Assembly (NCBI GenBank): GCA_024635655.1
Contig: JAGXIL010000007.1
Coordinates: 1 to 64,000 of the forward strand
Reading direction: 5' to 3'
Origin: Gillisia sp.
GTDB lineage: Bacteria; Bacteroidota; Bacteroidia; Flavobacteriales; Flavobacteriaceae
DNA: 64,000 nucleotides
This document shows, one piece after another, positions 19,227 through 27,955 of the stretch (position 1 is its first letter; each line of letters starts with the position of its first letter). The translations under genes were made by a program, and so were the position numbers. A model generated the notes under the pieces. The model was given only the letters and a program-made list of their open reading frames with translations, made no database searches and was not told the DNA's origin.

Positions 19227-20399
19227 TTATAAAATACCTGCACTATCCTCTTTCAAATACTTATTATATATACTCGACTTATACCATTTATACAGCCTAT
19301 GTATCCCCTCATCCAGCTCCACAGAATATTTCCATCCCAATTTGTTTAACTTAGATACATCAGTAAGTTTACGCGGTGTTCCTTCGGGTTTTGAGGTATT
19401 AAAGAGAATTTCACCTTTAAACTTTATTATAATTTTGACTATTTCTGCAAGATGAGCAATTGATATTTCTCTTCCGGTACCTATGTTCAGATGGGTGTTT
19501 CTTATTTCATTTTTTGGTATTCCATCCAATGAAATCAGGTCTGGAAAATCTATTTTTTCCATTATAAAGACACAGGCTTCAGCCAAATCGTCACTCCATA
19601 AAAATTCCCTTATCTGATTACCACTTCCCCATATTTCAACAGAAACCGGTTGCTCTGTTTCTAAAGTATTATCCAGCCCATCTGATGTTGCCTTTAAACA
19701 TACTCCATGCTCTTTAAGTGTATAGAGTATTTGTTTTTTTCCCTGGCTTCCATCGATCCCGTGAATTGGGCGTCTGTTGAGATCCTCAGATATTGCCTCC
19801 CAATCGTTCTCCTCCAGGCATTTTGCCAGGTGAATTTTTCGGATTAAGGCAGGTAAGACGTGGGAATTTTCTAAATGGAAATTATCCTTGGGACCATAAA
19901 GGTTGGTGGGCATGACAGCAATAAAATTGGTTCCATATTGCAAATTATAACTTTCACACATTTTTATTCCTGCAATTTTGGCTATCGCATAAGGTTCATT
20001 TGTGTATTCCAGCGTATCTGTAAGAAGATATTCTTCTTTTATAGGCTGAGGGCTATTTTTAGGATATATACAAGTGCTCCCTAAAAAAAGTAACTTTTTT
20101 ACATCGTGCAGATAAGCTTGGTGGATCAAATTTGTTTGGATCATTAAATTTTCATAGATAAACTCGGCTCTGTAAATGTTGTTCGCTAAAATCCCTCCTA
20201 CTTTCGCAGCAGCCAAAATAACATACTGAGGTTTTTCCAGTTTAAAAAAGTTCTCTACTGCAGCACAATCAGTAAGATCCAGATCCTTATGAGTTCTGGT
20301 TACCACGTTAGAGTAACCTTGTTCTATTAAATTATTCAGGATAGCACTACCTACTAGTCCCAGATGCCCTGCGAGGTAAATTTTGGAATTTTTATACAT
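19227..20399 (-). CDS. fcl: GDP-L-fucose synthase (GDP-4-keto-6-deoxymannose epimerase/reductase)
   Basis: This 390-residue SDR shows GHLGLVG (11-17) for NADP binding, LGSTCIYP with the catalytic Ser, and EPYAIAK (Tyr137, Lys141). [11 protein letters not shown] and [18 protein letters not shown] are signature blocks of GMER/WcaG. It makes GDP-L-fucose from the Gmd product. Compared with the roughly 320-residue E. coli enzyme, it has an insertion at about residues 195-250 rich in charged residues; longer versions occur in Bacteroidota. Gmd lies 84 bp upstream, so the pair supplies fucose to the locus. Confidence 0.93.
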   Translation of the reverse strand: MYKNSKIYLAGHLGLVGSAILNNLIEQGYSNVVTRTHKDLDLTDCAAVENFFKLEKPQYVILAAAKVGGILANNIYRAEFIYENLMIQTNLIHQAYLHDVKKLLFLGSTCIYPKNSPQPIKEEYLLTDTLEYTNEPYAIAKIAGIKMCESYNLQYGTNFIAVMPTNLYGPKDNFHLENSHVLPALIRKIHLAKCLEENDWEAISEDLNRRPIHGIDGSQGKKQILYTLKEHGVCLKATSDGLDNTLETEQPVSVEIWGSGNQIREFLWSDDLAEACVFIMEKIDFPDLISLDGIPKNEIRNTHLNIGTGREISIAHLAEIVKIIIKFKGEILFNTSKPEGTPRKLTDVSKLNKLGWKYSVELDEGIHRLYKWYKSSIYNKYLKEDSAGIL

Positions 20400-20483
20400 T
20401 AGTTTAATTCTTTATAATTATCAGTAAAAAAATGCTTACAGAAATAGTCTAACGTTTAAGGATGGTTATTCAACCTATATTTA

Positions 20484-21596
20484 TCATTCGTAAAAATTGC
20501 AAACTTTATAACCTACATCTTTGAGATATTGTTCCTTTTGCATTAGCACCAGGTCACTTTGCATCATTTCTCTTACAAGATCCTGTAAGCTATATTCCGG
20601 AGTCCATCCCAGCTTAACATTTGCTTTAGTTGCATTGCCGATTAATAGATCTACCTCGGTGGGTCTAAAATATTTAGGATCTACAGATAGAACTTCAGTT
20701 CCTTCGGCAAGTTTATAATTTGGATTGCTACAAGAAATAACGTACGCCTTTTCTTCTATTCCTTTTCCTTTAAAATTTAATTTGATACCGGCTTCTGCAA
20801 AGGCCATCCTTACGAATTCTCTTACACTGGTGGTTTTACCGGTTGCTATTACCCAATCTTCCGGCTCATCAGCTTGTAGGATCATCCACATCATTCTTAC
20901 GTAATCCCTGGCATGTCCCCAATCCCGCTGTGCATCTAAATTGCCCAGGTAAATTTTTTCCTGAAGCCCCAGTGCTATTCTTGCAGTGGCTCTTGTAATT
21001 TTACGGGTAACAAATGTTTCTCCACGAACAGGAGATTCATGATTGAAAAGGATTCCGTTGCAGGCGAACATGCGATAAGCCTCTCTATAATTAACTGTCA
21101 TCCAATAGCCATATAGTTTTGCTATAGCATATGGACTTCGTGGATAAAAGGGAGTGGTTTCAGATTGCGGAACCTCCTGCACTTTGCCATATAACTCTGA
21201 GGTGGAAGCCTGGTATATCCTCGTTTTCTTTTCGAGGCCAAGTAATCTAACCGCTTCCAGTATCCTAAGCGTACCCAATCCATCTGTATTTCCGGTATAT
21301 TCCGGTATTTCGAAAGACACCTGCACATGGCTCATTGCCCCAAGATTGTATATTTCATCTGGTTGAATGGCCTGAATTAGCCTAATTACATTGGAGCTGT
21401 CTGTTAAATCCCCATAATGAAGGATAAAATTTCGGTTTGGCTCGTGTGGATCCTGATAGAGGTGATCAATTCGTTCAGTATTAAATTGAGAAGTCCTTCT
21501 TTTTATCCCATGCACTATATATCCTTTTTCCAGCAGGAACTCACTTAGGTAAGCTCCATCCTGTCCCGTCACCCCGGTTATTAAGGCTTTTTTCAT
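20484..21596 (-). CDS. gmd: GDP-mannose 4,6-dehydratase
   Basis: This 370-residue protein is close to the E. coli length (373). [20 protein letters not shown] provides the GxxGxxG NADP loop. [18 protein letters not shown] holds the Ser/Thr-Glu catalytic pair, and [15 protein letters not shown] the Tyr-xxx-Lys. [11 protein letters not shown] is also characteristic. It converts GDP-D-mannose to GDP-4-keto-6-deoxy-D-mannose, the substrate of Fcl just downstream. It is the first gene of the polysaccharide locus in transcription order, preceded by about 190 bp of leader that contains hairpins. Confidence 0.96.
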   Translation of the reverse strand: MKKALITGVTGQDGAYLSEFLLEKGYIVHGIKRRTSQFNTERIDHLYQDPHEPNRNFILHYGDLTDSSNVIRLIQAIQPDEIYNLGAMSHVQVSFEIPEYTGNTDGLGTLRILEAVRLLGLEKKTRIYQASTSELYGKVQEVPQSETTPFYPRSPYAIAKLYGYWMTVNYREAYRMFACNGILFNHESPVRGETFVTRKITRATARIALGLQEKIYLGNLDAQRDWGHARDYVRMMWMILQADEPEDWVIATGKTTSVREFVRMAFAEAGIKLNFKGKGIEEKAYVISCSNPNYKLAEGTEVLSVDPKYFRPTEVDLLIGNATKANVKLGWTPEYSLQDLVREMMQSDLVLMQKEQYLKDVGYKVCNFYE

Positions 21597-21657
21597 ATTA
21601 GATTGTTTAATAAAATGTTTAAAAATTTTAAAAAAATATTAGCTGAAAATTAAGCAT

Positions 21658-21695
21658 AAGGCTTCGCCTTTTGGGTCCCATTTTATTTGGAACCC
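21658..21695 (-). promoter_or_regulatory. Tandem hairpins in the gmd leader
   Basis: On the minus strand GGGTTCC pairs with GGGACCC across a 9-nt AT loop (one G-T wobble). It is followed by AAGGC-GAA-GCCTT, a perfect 5-bp stem with a three-base loop, ending 61 bp before the gmd ATG. No U-run follows, so it is not a classical terminator. It could be an mRNA leader structure controlling the locus, or a REP-type remnant, since a related sequence occurs at 22139. Confidence 0.35.
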
Positions 21696-21789
21696 GAATT
21701 AGATAGTAGTCAAAAAATTACGGGGTGTGGTTCTAATTAGAGAATACCATTAATTAGAAAATGGGTACCTTGAATGGGTTTTCAAGTTT

Positions 21790-21797
21790 CAAAAATA
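21790..21797 (-). promoter_or_regulatory. Possible -7 element (TATTTTTG) for the polysaccharide locus
   Basis: On the minus strand TATTTTTG matches the Bacteroidota consensus TAnnTTTG and lies 193 bp before the gmd ATG. I see no convincing -33 element, and such AT-rich matches can arise by chance. If real, it gives a leader of about 190 nt that includes the hairpins at 21658-21695. Confidence 0.25.
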
Positions 21798-22283
21798 ATT
21801 TTTTTCAATAACTTTTGGGTCTATGAGCTTTACCTCAAAAAAACTATAATGTATTACAATGTTAACTTAATAATTGGGGGAGGTGAACGTATGAAAATAT
21901 TATCCTAAAACTAATTTATTATAAAAATCAATGATTAAAATAACATTTCGTTCAGATTAAAAATTTTTCGTTTAAAAGCTTAGACTATAGTTGAACTTAA
22001 TTGAAATAGAGGGAACAATCGAGGTTTTGGCATACATAAAGCTTCTGAATATTATAATGTGTAATTTTTTTCTTACAAATTAGATCTGTTTCTATTTTGC
22101 TTCTTACAGAATATATTTAAAACCTGTAATGATCTCATGGCTTCGCCCTTCTGAATCCCATAGTAAGGATTTTGACCAGAATATTTTAAACGTAAATACG
22201 GGGTGCTCTTCGATAATAAAATTTCAGTAAATTAAAATCCGGGGTTACTTTAAAAGGGTACATTTAAAGCTAGTAATACAAAT

Positions 22284-22625
22284 TTGATTTCCAGTAATAC
22301 TTATATCCAAGAAGAAAAATCAACTTCAAAATCCTGGATCGAAGAATATTACCTCGAACTTGAATGTAATAATAATGTAGGGATGAAAAATGTGGGGAGA
22401 GAACTAGTGGGGAATTATTATAGAACTAAGCTAGGCAGATTTATAACATTTGAAAAACTTTTTCGTTCAAATTCCAAAAATTTCGTTAAGAAGCTGAACA
22501 TCCTTAATATACTGCTATACAAGGTATTAAACTTGACGCTTTGTGCCAGTATTTTTTTATTCCTGAAAATCACTGTAAATAATTTCTTACAACTCTTAAA
22601 ATGGGTCGGATGTAAAGGTGCATAA
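22284..22625 (+). CDS. Doubtful small hypothetical protein
   Basis: This 113-codon frame starts with TTG; the first ATG is at codon 34 (position 22383). The N-terminal half is charged (SWIEEYYLELECNNN, RELVGNYYRTKLGRF) and the C-terminal half is basic then hydrophobic (LYKVLNLTLCASIFLFLKI), like a single membrane segment. I recognise no family. It lies alone in an AT-rich stretch. It may be a real small protein, a truncated gene or chance; the aromatic-rich N-terminus is the only argument for coding. Confidence 0.3.
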   Translation: MISSNTYIQEEKSTSKSWIEEYYLELECNNNVGMKNVGRELVGNYYRTKLGRFITFEKLFRSNSKNFVKKLNILNILLYKVLNLTLCASIFLFLKITVNNFLQLLKWVGCKGA

Positions 22626-22941
22626 CTAAGAAATTTAAGGAAGAAATATATTACTCCAGAACCTAAAACTTCAAACCTGCTCCTAATTATTAGAATTTCA
22701 GCCTAGGATTTTTATGACATTATAATTATGTAATGAAAAACCGATTTGTGAGAATTTACTTTGAAAATAACTATTCAATAATGCGCGCGGATATAATATT
22801 TCTTAAAATGCAGTGATTGAAAATATGCATTTGAAAAAGGTTCTAAGCCGTTTCTTAAAAGAAAGACGATAGCACTGGAAGCCGGAATGTTTTCTCCATT
22901 TCAATTAAGGAGCTGGTGGCTCAGAAGAACTTAATTCTCCT

Positions 22942-23265
22942 CTACCTTTTTACTATACCTACAACTTCCCCGGTGGTGCAATTGATGCGCAAAAGTTCCC
23001 CCCGTCCTACTCCATACTTTCCGTTTTCTACACTGTAATCTCCCAAACCTGCCTGGGATTGTATAAGAATAAGTTCAGTTCCATCAACGGGATCTACAAT
23101 TGGATTTCTACAGGAATTACCTCCCCATGAAGTTCCGGCGGGAGTCTCAAATCCTGCCGGGAGATCTTCAGCAGTACGCACCATCACATCACCTGTCCTT
23201 GAACCGCTACAGCCCATGACAAGCAAAAGGATACCTGCCTTAAAAAATAAATGTCTGATTTTCAT
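22942..23265 (-). CDS. Small hypothetical lipoprotein
   Basis: This 107-residue protein has a lipoprotein signal: MKIRHLFFKAG, a hydrophobic stretch, and lipobox LVMGC with the Cys near residue 19. The mature part (GSRTGDVMVRTAEDLPAGFE, then GNSCRNPIVDPVDGTELILI and RINCTTGEVVGIVKR) contains two further Cys that could form a disulfide. I do not recognise the family. It is monocistronic or precedes nothing on this strand. Location is inferred to be the periplasmic face of a membrane. Confidence 0.75.
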   Translation of the reverse strand: MKIRHLFFKAGILLLVMGCSGSRTGDVMVRTAEDLPAGFETPAGTSWGGNSCRNPIVDPVDGTELILIQSQAGLGDYSVENGKYGVGRGELLRINCTTGEVVGIVKR

Positions 23266-23342
23266 TATTTACGTATTAGCTATACCTAAAGTTAGTAAAA
23301 AAACTTATTCAGTTTCAAAGCTTTATATGTTTTTATTGACAA

Positions 23343-24503
23343 CTAGTCATTAAAGGCAATACATACAGGAGTCATGACATCAAGTTTTTGCCCGGGGGAT
23401 TCAAGGCTGCCGGTTTGGGTGTTAATTTTTAATGACACTATATCATTCGAATCCTGATTGGCAACTAATAAAAACGCTCCATTGGGAGAAATGGCAAAAT
23501 TACGGGGCGTTGCTCCTTCGGTAGAAGTGAAATCAATATTTTCCAAAGCACCGGTTTCTTCATCTATTTTAAATGCTGCTATACTGTTATGCCCCCGATT
23601 AGAAGCGTATAAAAATTTTCCTGAAGGATGTATATGAATATCGGCTGCGGAATTATTGTCGGAAAAATCTTCAGGTAAGGAAGAGATATTCATAATTGGG
23701 TTCAGGGTTCCCTCCTCTTCTATTTTAAAAGCAGATACCGAGCTATTTAATTCATTGATGGAATAGGCAAAGTTGTTATTTTCGGAAAAAGTAAAATGTC
23801 TTGGACCGGATCCTTCCGGAAGTTGAATGTAGGGAGTGGCATGTGGTACTAATGAGCCTTTTTCGGTATCCAAAACATAGATCCAAATGCGATCATTTCC
23901 AAGATCAGTGATATAAACATATTTATTATCAGCTGAAATATTAACAGAATGAGGATTAGATCTTTCCGGATTTTCCAGGGAGATTTTCTGCTGTTTTTTC
24001 AGGCTGCCATCAGCATCTTTTGCATACATCATTACTACTCCTCCTACATAATTTGCGACAAACACGTATTGCCCTGATCTATCTTCAGCTATATAACATG
24101 GAGCAAAACTTTCAGTAGAAATACTTCCGGTTTCCTCCAGACTATGATCATCATTTATTTTAAATGAATATATGAGGCCTGAAGGCCCGTCTCCTGGTCC
24201 CAACTCACTCACTGCATATAAATGCCGATTATCCCCGGAAGCTCTAACAAATGAGGGATTAGTGATTTTGGCAACAGTCTCACCCTTTTTGAGTTCTCCG
24301 GTTTCGGACTGAAACACAGTATAAATACCTTCAGCCTGGCCATCAACGTGCCCTTCTTTTTTTGTGTAAGTACCTATATAGATTGGTGTCATAGCAGTAG
24401 TATTATTTTTCTTTTCTTCAGCTTTATACTTTTCATGATTTTCATTTTTACAGGAGGATATAACCAGTAACGGTATAATACTGATCAAGATAATTTTCTT
24501 CAT
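23343..24503 (-). CDS. Lactonase family protein (6-phosphogluconolactonase-like beta-propeller), lipoprotein
   Basis: This 386-residue protein has a lipobox-type start (IPLLVISSCKN, Cys about 18), then a seven-bladed propeller typical of the Pgl/YbhE lactonase family. Repeats include YIGTYTKKEGHVDGQAEGIY, NPSFVRASGDNRHLYAVSE, SNPHSVNISADNKYVYITDL, GSGPRHFTFSENNNFAYSIN and ATPRNFAISPNGAFLLVANQ. E. coli YbhE is cytoplasmic and hydrolyses 6-phosphogluconolactone. The lipoprotein signal here places it outside the cytoplasm, so a different sugar lactone is more likely. It lies 40 bp downstream of corA in the same direction. Confidence 0.87.
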   Translation of the reverse strand: MKKIILISIIPLLVISSCKNENHEKYKAEEKKNNTTAMTPIYIGTYTKKEGHVDGQAEGIYTVFQSETGELKKGETVAKITNPSFVRASGDNRHLYAVSELGPGDGPSGLIYSFKINDDHSLEETGSISTESFAPCYIAEDRSGQYVFVANYVGGVVMMYAKDADGSLKKQQKISLENPERSNPHSVNISADNKYVYITDLGNDRIWIYVLDTEKGSLVPHATPYIQLPEGSGPRHFTFSENNNFAYSINELNSSVSAFKIEEEGTLNPIMNISSLPEDFSDNNSAADIHIHPSGKFLYASNRGHNSIAAFKIDEETGALENIDFTSTEGATPRNFAISPNGAFLLVANQDSNDIVSLKINTQTGSLESPGQKLDVMTPVCIAFND

Positions 24504-24543
24504 TTAATTAGAAGTAAAAGTTAATAAAGTAAAGCTGAAGGAC

Positions 24544-25644
24544 CTAGATCCATTTCTTTTTTCTAAAATAGTACAACATGAATAAAAATATTATGAGCAT
24601 AAAACCAAGTAGTACGAAATAACTGTACTTCCATTGCAATTCCGGCATAAATTCAAAATTCATCCCATAGACTCCTGCAATGAAGGTAAGCGGAATAAAG
24701 ATAGTGGCTATGATAGTAAGCACCTTCATCACCTCGTTCATCTTGTTGCTTATGGTGGTCATATACATATCCATAAGGCCCCAGGTCATTTCCCTGTAGA
24801 TATCAATATTTTCTGAAACCTGGATTATGTGGTCGTAAAGATCCCGAAAATAGTTCCGGGTCTTATGTTCTATTAAAGGACTGTCAAGTTTTTCGAGCCG
24901 GCTCAAAACTTCCCGAAGCGGAAAAACAGCCCTTCGAATTCTTAAAATGGTACGTTTTAATTCCTGGATCTCAAAGGTGATATCGTCACTTGGCTGAACC
25001 TGGAAAAGGTCATCTTCCAGGGCTTCGATCTTATCTCCAATATTATCAATAACTTCAAAATATTGATCTATAATAGCATCCAGCAAGCTAAACAGCAAGT
25101 AATCTGTTCCGTGGTTTCTTATGCGTCCCTTAGCATTGGCAAGCCGGTCTCTTATTCCTTCAAAGACATCGCCATCTGCTTCCTGAAAAGTGAGCACATA
25201 ATCTTTACCTACAACTATACTAATATGTTCGTTTATAAGGCTTCCATTATTTTTTTCAGTGACATCTTTAGGGAAATATAGCATCTTTACTACAAGAAAA
25301 ATGTAATCATCAAATTCGTCAACTTTTGGACGTTGGTTAGTATTTACAATGTCTTCCAGAATTAGAGGATGCAGCTCGTAATATTTTCCCAGTTTCTCGA
25401 TCTCTTGAGTATTGCTAAGACCGTCGACATTAATCCAGGTAATTTTTGATTCATTTTCAAAATTAAAAGCATCTTCAGGATTCTTGGAAAAATACCTCTC
25501 GTAACTGGTTTTATTATAATCTATTACTTCAATTGTAATCTCTTCAGATTCTTTTCTTCCAATATAAGTAACGGTACCGGGGACCTGGTTTAACGCTTTA
25601 GTAGCTTTTGGCCTTCTCAACAAAAGCCTTTTGCGTAATGCCAT
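24544..25644 (-). CDS. corA: Magnesium/cobalt transporter CorA
   Basis: This 366-residue protein has a soluble acidic N-terminal domain (WINVDGLSNTQEIEKLG, LHPLILEDIVNTNQRPKVDE). A long helix region follows, then two C-terminal membrane segments joined by the signature YGMNFEFMPEL (GMN at 327-329), which forms the pore selectivity loop. The basic end FRKKKWI is typical of the family. It assembles as a pentamer in the inner membrane and imports Mg2+. It is divergent from recQ, with a 148-bp intergenic region that may hold both promoters. Confidence 0.95.
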   Translation of the reverse strand: MALRKRLLLRRPKATKALNQVPGTVTYIGRKESEEITIEVIDYNKTSYERYFSKNPEDAFNFENESKITWINVDGLSNTQEIEKLGKYYELHPLILEDIVNTNQRPKVDEFDDYIFLVVKMLYFPKDVTEKNNGSLINEHISIVVGKDYVLTFQEADGDVFEGIRDRLANAKGRIRNHGTDYLLFSLLDAIIDQYFEVIDNIGDKIEALEDDLFQVQPSDDITFEIQELKRTILRIRRAVFPLREVLSRLEKLDSPLIEHKTRNYFRDLYDHIIQVSENIDIYREMTWGLMDMYMTTISNKMNEVMKVLTIIATIFIPLTFIAGVYGMNFEFMPELQWKYSYFVLLGFMLIIFLFMLYYFRKKKWI

Positions 25645-25779
25645 ATAAAATATTTTTTATAAATGTAATAATTCTATTACAACAGCAGCCTCTTCTCGGG
25701 GTAAGACCACACATATTTATTAGAATAAATATTTAGTTAGTTAACTGCCATGGCTGACGGAATTTCAAATACAGAATAA

Positions 25780-25787
25780 TACCTTTG
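25780..25787 (+). promoter_or_regulatory. -7 promoter element (TACCTTTG) of recQ
   Basis: TACCTTTG matches TAnnTTTG exactly. Only five bases separate it from the recQ ATG, so transcription would start at or next to the start codon, giving a leaderless message. Confidence 0.6.
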
Positions 25788-25792
25788 CATTT

Positions 25793-27895
25793 ATGGAGAC
25801 AACGCGACTTTTAAGCACTTTAAAGGAATATTTTGGATATGATTCCTTCCGGCCACTTCAAAAAAAGATCATAGATTCTGTTTTTGCCGGGGAAGATAAT
25901 CTTGTGATCATGCCAACAGGTGGTGGAAAGTCTATCTGTTACCAGCTACCCGCTTTGCTCCTTCCGGAAATAACGCTGGTAATTTCCCCTTTGATCGCTT
26001 TAATGAAAGATCAGGTTGACGGACTTACGGCCAATGGTGTTCCTGCCGCTTTTCTCAACAGCAGTCAGCAGGAGGCAGATCAGCAAATGATCTATCAGCA
26101 AATTGAAAAGAATGAATTAAAACTTTTATATGTTGCTCCTGAAAGCCTTCAGATCATAGACCGGTTTCTAAATGAAGGGAAGCTGAGCCTTATAGCCATT
26201 GATGAAGCCCATTGTATTTCCAGCTGGGGCCATGACTTTCGCCCTGCTTATACTCAATTGGGATATTTAAAGAAACGCTTTCCCAACACGCCCCTTATTG
26301 CTCTCACCGCAACTGCCGATAAAGCTACCCGGAAGGATATTTGTCAACAACTCAATGTTCCCAATGCCAAAAAACATATAGCATCTTTTGACCGAAAGAA
26401 TCTGAGCCTCGAAGTGAGACCGGGGACAAAGCGTTACGAACAGATCGAGGATTTTCTCGAAAAACGTAAAACCGAAAGCGGGATCATTTACTGCCTGAGC
26501 CGGAAAAATACTGAAGAAGTTGCAGCCAAACTTTCAGCCAAAGGTTTTAAAGCCAAAGCTTATCACGCTGGCCTTAATCATGATGAACGTATCCAGATCC
26601 AGGATGATTTTATCAACGACAGGTCTCAGATCATTTGTGCTACCATTGCCTTTGGGATGGGAATAGATAAATCCAACATCCGGTGGGTCATCCATTATAA
26701 TATGCCCAAGAACCTGGAAGGATATTATCAGGAAATAGGCCGTGCAGGAAGAGATGGATTGGCATCTGAAACCTTGCTGTTTCACAGTTATGCCGATGTA
26801 GTACAACTTCAGAAGTTTGCTGCCAATTCCAAGAACGAGCAGGTACAGCTGGCAAAACTGGACAGGATGAAGCAATATTCAGAAGCTTTTACCTGCCGCA
26901 GAAAAATATTGCTCAATTACTTTGGGGAATTAAAACAAGAGGATTGCGGAAATTGCGATATCTGCAGAAATCCGCCGCAGTTCTTTGACGGCACCGTGAT
27001 TGCTCAAAAAGCGCTGTCCTGCATTTACCGGCTCAAAGGGAAGGAGCCAATTACCTTATTGATCGATGTATTGAGAGGGTCGCAAAACGAAGCAGTTTTA
27101 GAAAAAAATTATCAACAGGTGAAAACCTACGGAGTTGGAAAAGAAATTTCCTGGAGAGACTGGCAGCAGTATATCATTCAGCTTATCAATATAGGGTATA
27201 TAGAAATAGCATTTCATAAAAACAATCATTTGCAATTAACACCTCTAGCCAAAACAGTACTCTTTGATGGCGCCAAAGTACAGCTGGCGAAGATCCCTGA
27301 TGAGAAAGATATCCAGAAACAGGAGGATGTTGAGAAAAAGAGCAAACCCAATTCCCTCTTTGAGAAATTGCGGCAGTTGAGGCTTAAGCTGGCGCAGGAA
27401 GAAGGTATTCCGACTTATCTCATTTTTAACGATGCAACGCTTAAGGAAATGGAAAAGGAGCGTCCAATGACCGATGACGAGTTTATGCAGATCAACGGGG
27501 TTGGAAGAAAAAAGATGCAGGATTACGGATATCAGTTTATTAAAGAGATCATTGCCTATATAAAAGAAAAACCCGCTAAAAAAAAGAAGGCTAAAGGCAA
27601 TACTTTGAAAGTCACTCATGATTTGTATAAGGAAGGTTTAAATATAGAAGAGATCGCTCAAAAGAGGGAACTGGCGGCTACTACTGTTTTTTCACATTTA
27701 GCTAAATTATACGAGGAAGGAAAGGACATTGATATGAAAAAATTCATTGCTGAAGGCGATCTTGATGCAGTTAAAAAAGCAAAGGAAGAATTAGACGATC
27801 CCGATACTTTAAAAGCCTATTACGCACACTTTCAGGAGGAAATGGATTATGGTACTATAAGGTTGGCATTGGCGATTATTTCCAAGGAAGGATAA
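25793..27895 (+). CDS. recQ: ATP-dependent DNA helicase RecQ
   Basis: This 700-residue protein is a 3'-5' helicase of recombination and repair. It has MPTGGGKS (Walker A, 40-47), AIDEAHCISSWGHDFRP (motif II and the aromatic-rich loop) and IGRAGRDG (motif VI). The RQC zinc cluster is FTCRRK...CGNCDIC. An HRDC domain follows near 525-600 (FEKLRQLRLKLAQEEGIPTY). A further C-terminal 100 residues resemble an HTH_40 domain (LYKEGLNIEEIAQKRELAAT), making it longer than the 609-residue E. coli protein; this extended form is common in Bacteroidota. The start is the ATG 5 bp after the -7 box, with no alternative Met before residue 40. Confidence 0.96.
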   Translation: METTRLLSTLKEYFGYDSFRPLQKKIIDSVFAGEDNLVIMPTGGGKSICYQLPALLLPEITLVISPLIALMKDQVDGLTANGVPAAFLNSSQQEADQQMIYQQIEKNELKLLYVAPESLQIIDRFLNEGKLSLIAIDEAHCISSWGHDFRPAYTQLGYLKKRFPNTPLIALTATADKATRKDICQQLNVPNAKKHIASFDRKNLSLEVRPGTKRYEQIEDFLEKRKTESGIIYCLSRKNTEEVAAKLSAKGFKAKAYHAGLNHDERIQIQDDFINDRSQIICATIAFGMGIDKSNIRWVIHYNMPKNLEGYYQEIGRAGRDGLASETLLFHSYADVVQLQKFAANSKNEQVQLAKLDRMKQYSEAFTCRRKILLNYFGELKQEDCGNCDICRNPPQFFDGTVIAQKALSCIYRLKGKEPITLLIDVLRGSQNEAVLEKNYQQVKTYGVGKEISWRDWQQYIIQLINIGYIEIAFHKNNHLQLTPLAKTVLFDGAKVQLAKIPDEKDIQKQEDVEKKSKPNSLFEKLRQLRLKLAQEEGIPTYLIFNDATLKEMEKERPMTDDEFMQINGVGRKKMQDYGYQFIKEIIAYIKEKPAKKKKAKGNTLKVTHDLYKEGLNIEEIAQKRELAATTVFSHLAKLYEEGKDIDMKKFIAEGDLDAVKKAKEELDDPDTLKAYYAHFQEEMDYGTIRLALAIISKEG

Positions 27896-27955
27896 AGAAA
27901 CAAGAGCTCCCACCCCACCCTGCGGGCACCCGTCCATGCAGGGGAAGTTATAAAC

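Larger units (their letters stand above)
21597..22941. other. AT-rich region of about 1.3 kb upstream of the polysaccharide locus, no secure gene
   Basis: This stretch holds a possible promoter and hairpin leader for gmd, one doubtful plus-strand reading frame (22284-22625) and a 37-codon open stretch at 22821-22934 (+). The last encodes KTIALEAGMFSPFQLRSWWL and is preceded by a stop with no start codon. A short related motif, GGCTTCGCC followed by CCCAT, occurs at 21660 and 22139. The mix of scattered coding-like pieces and AT-rich sequence fits decayed accessory DNA at the edge of the polysaccharide locus. Confidence 0.5.

Noticed and set aside
27896-27955. GC-richer stretch between recQ and truA as a terminator
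   Set aside because: No stem of useful length and no U-run in either direction.
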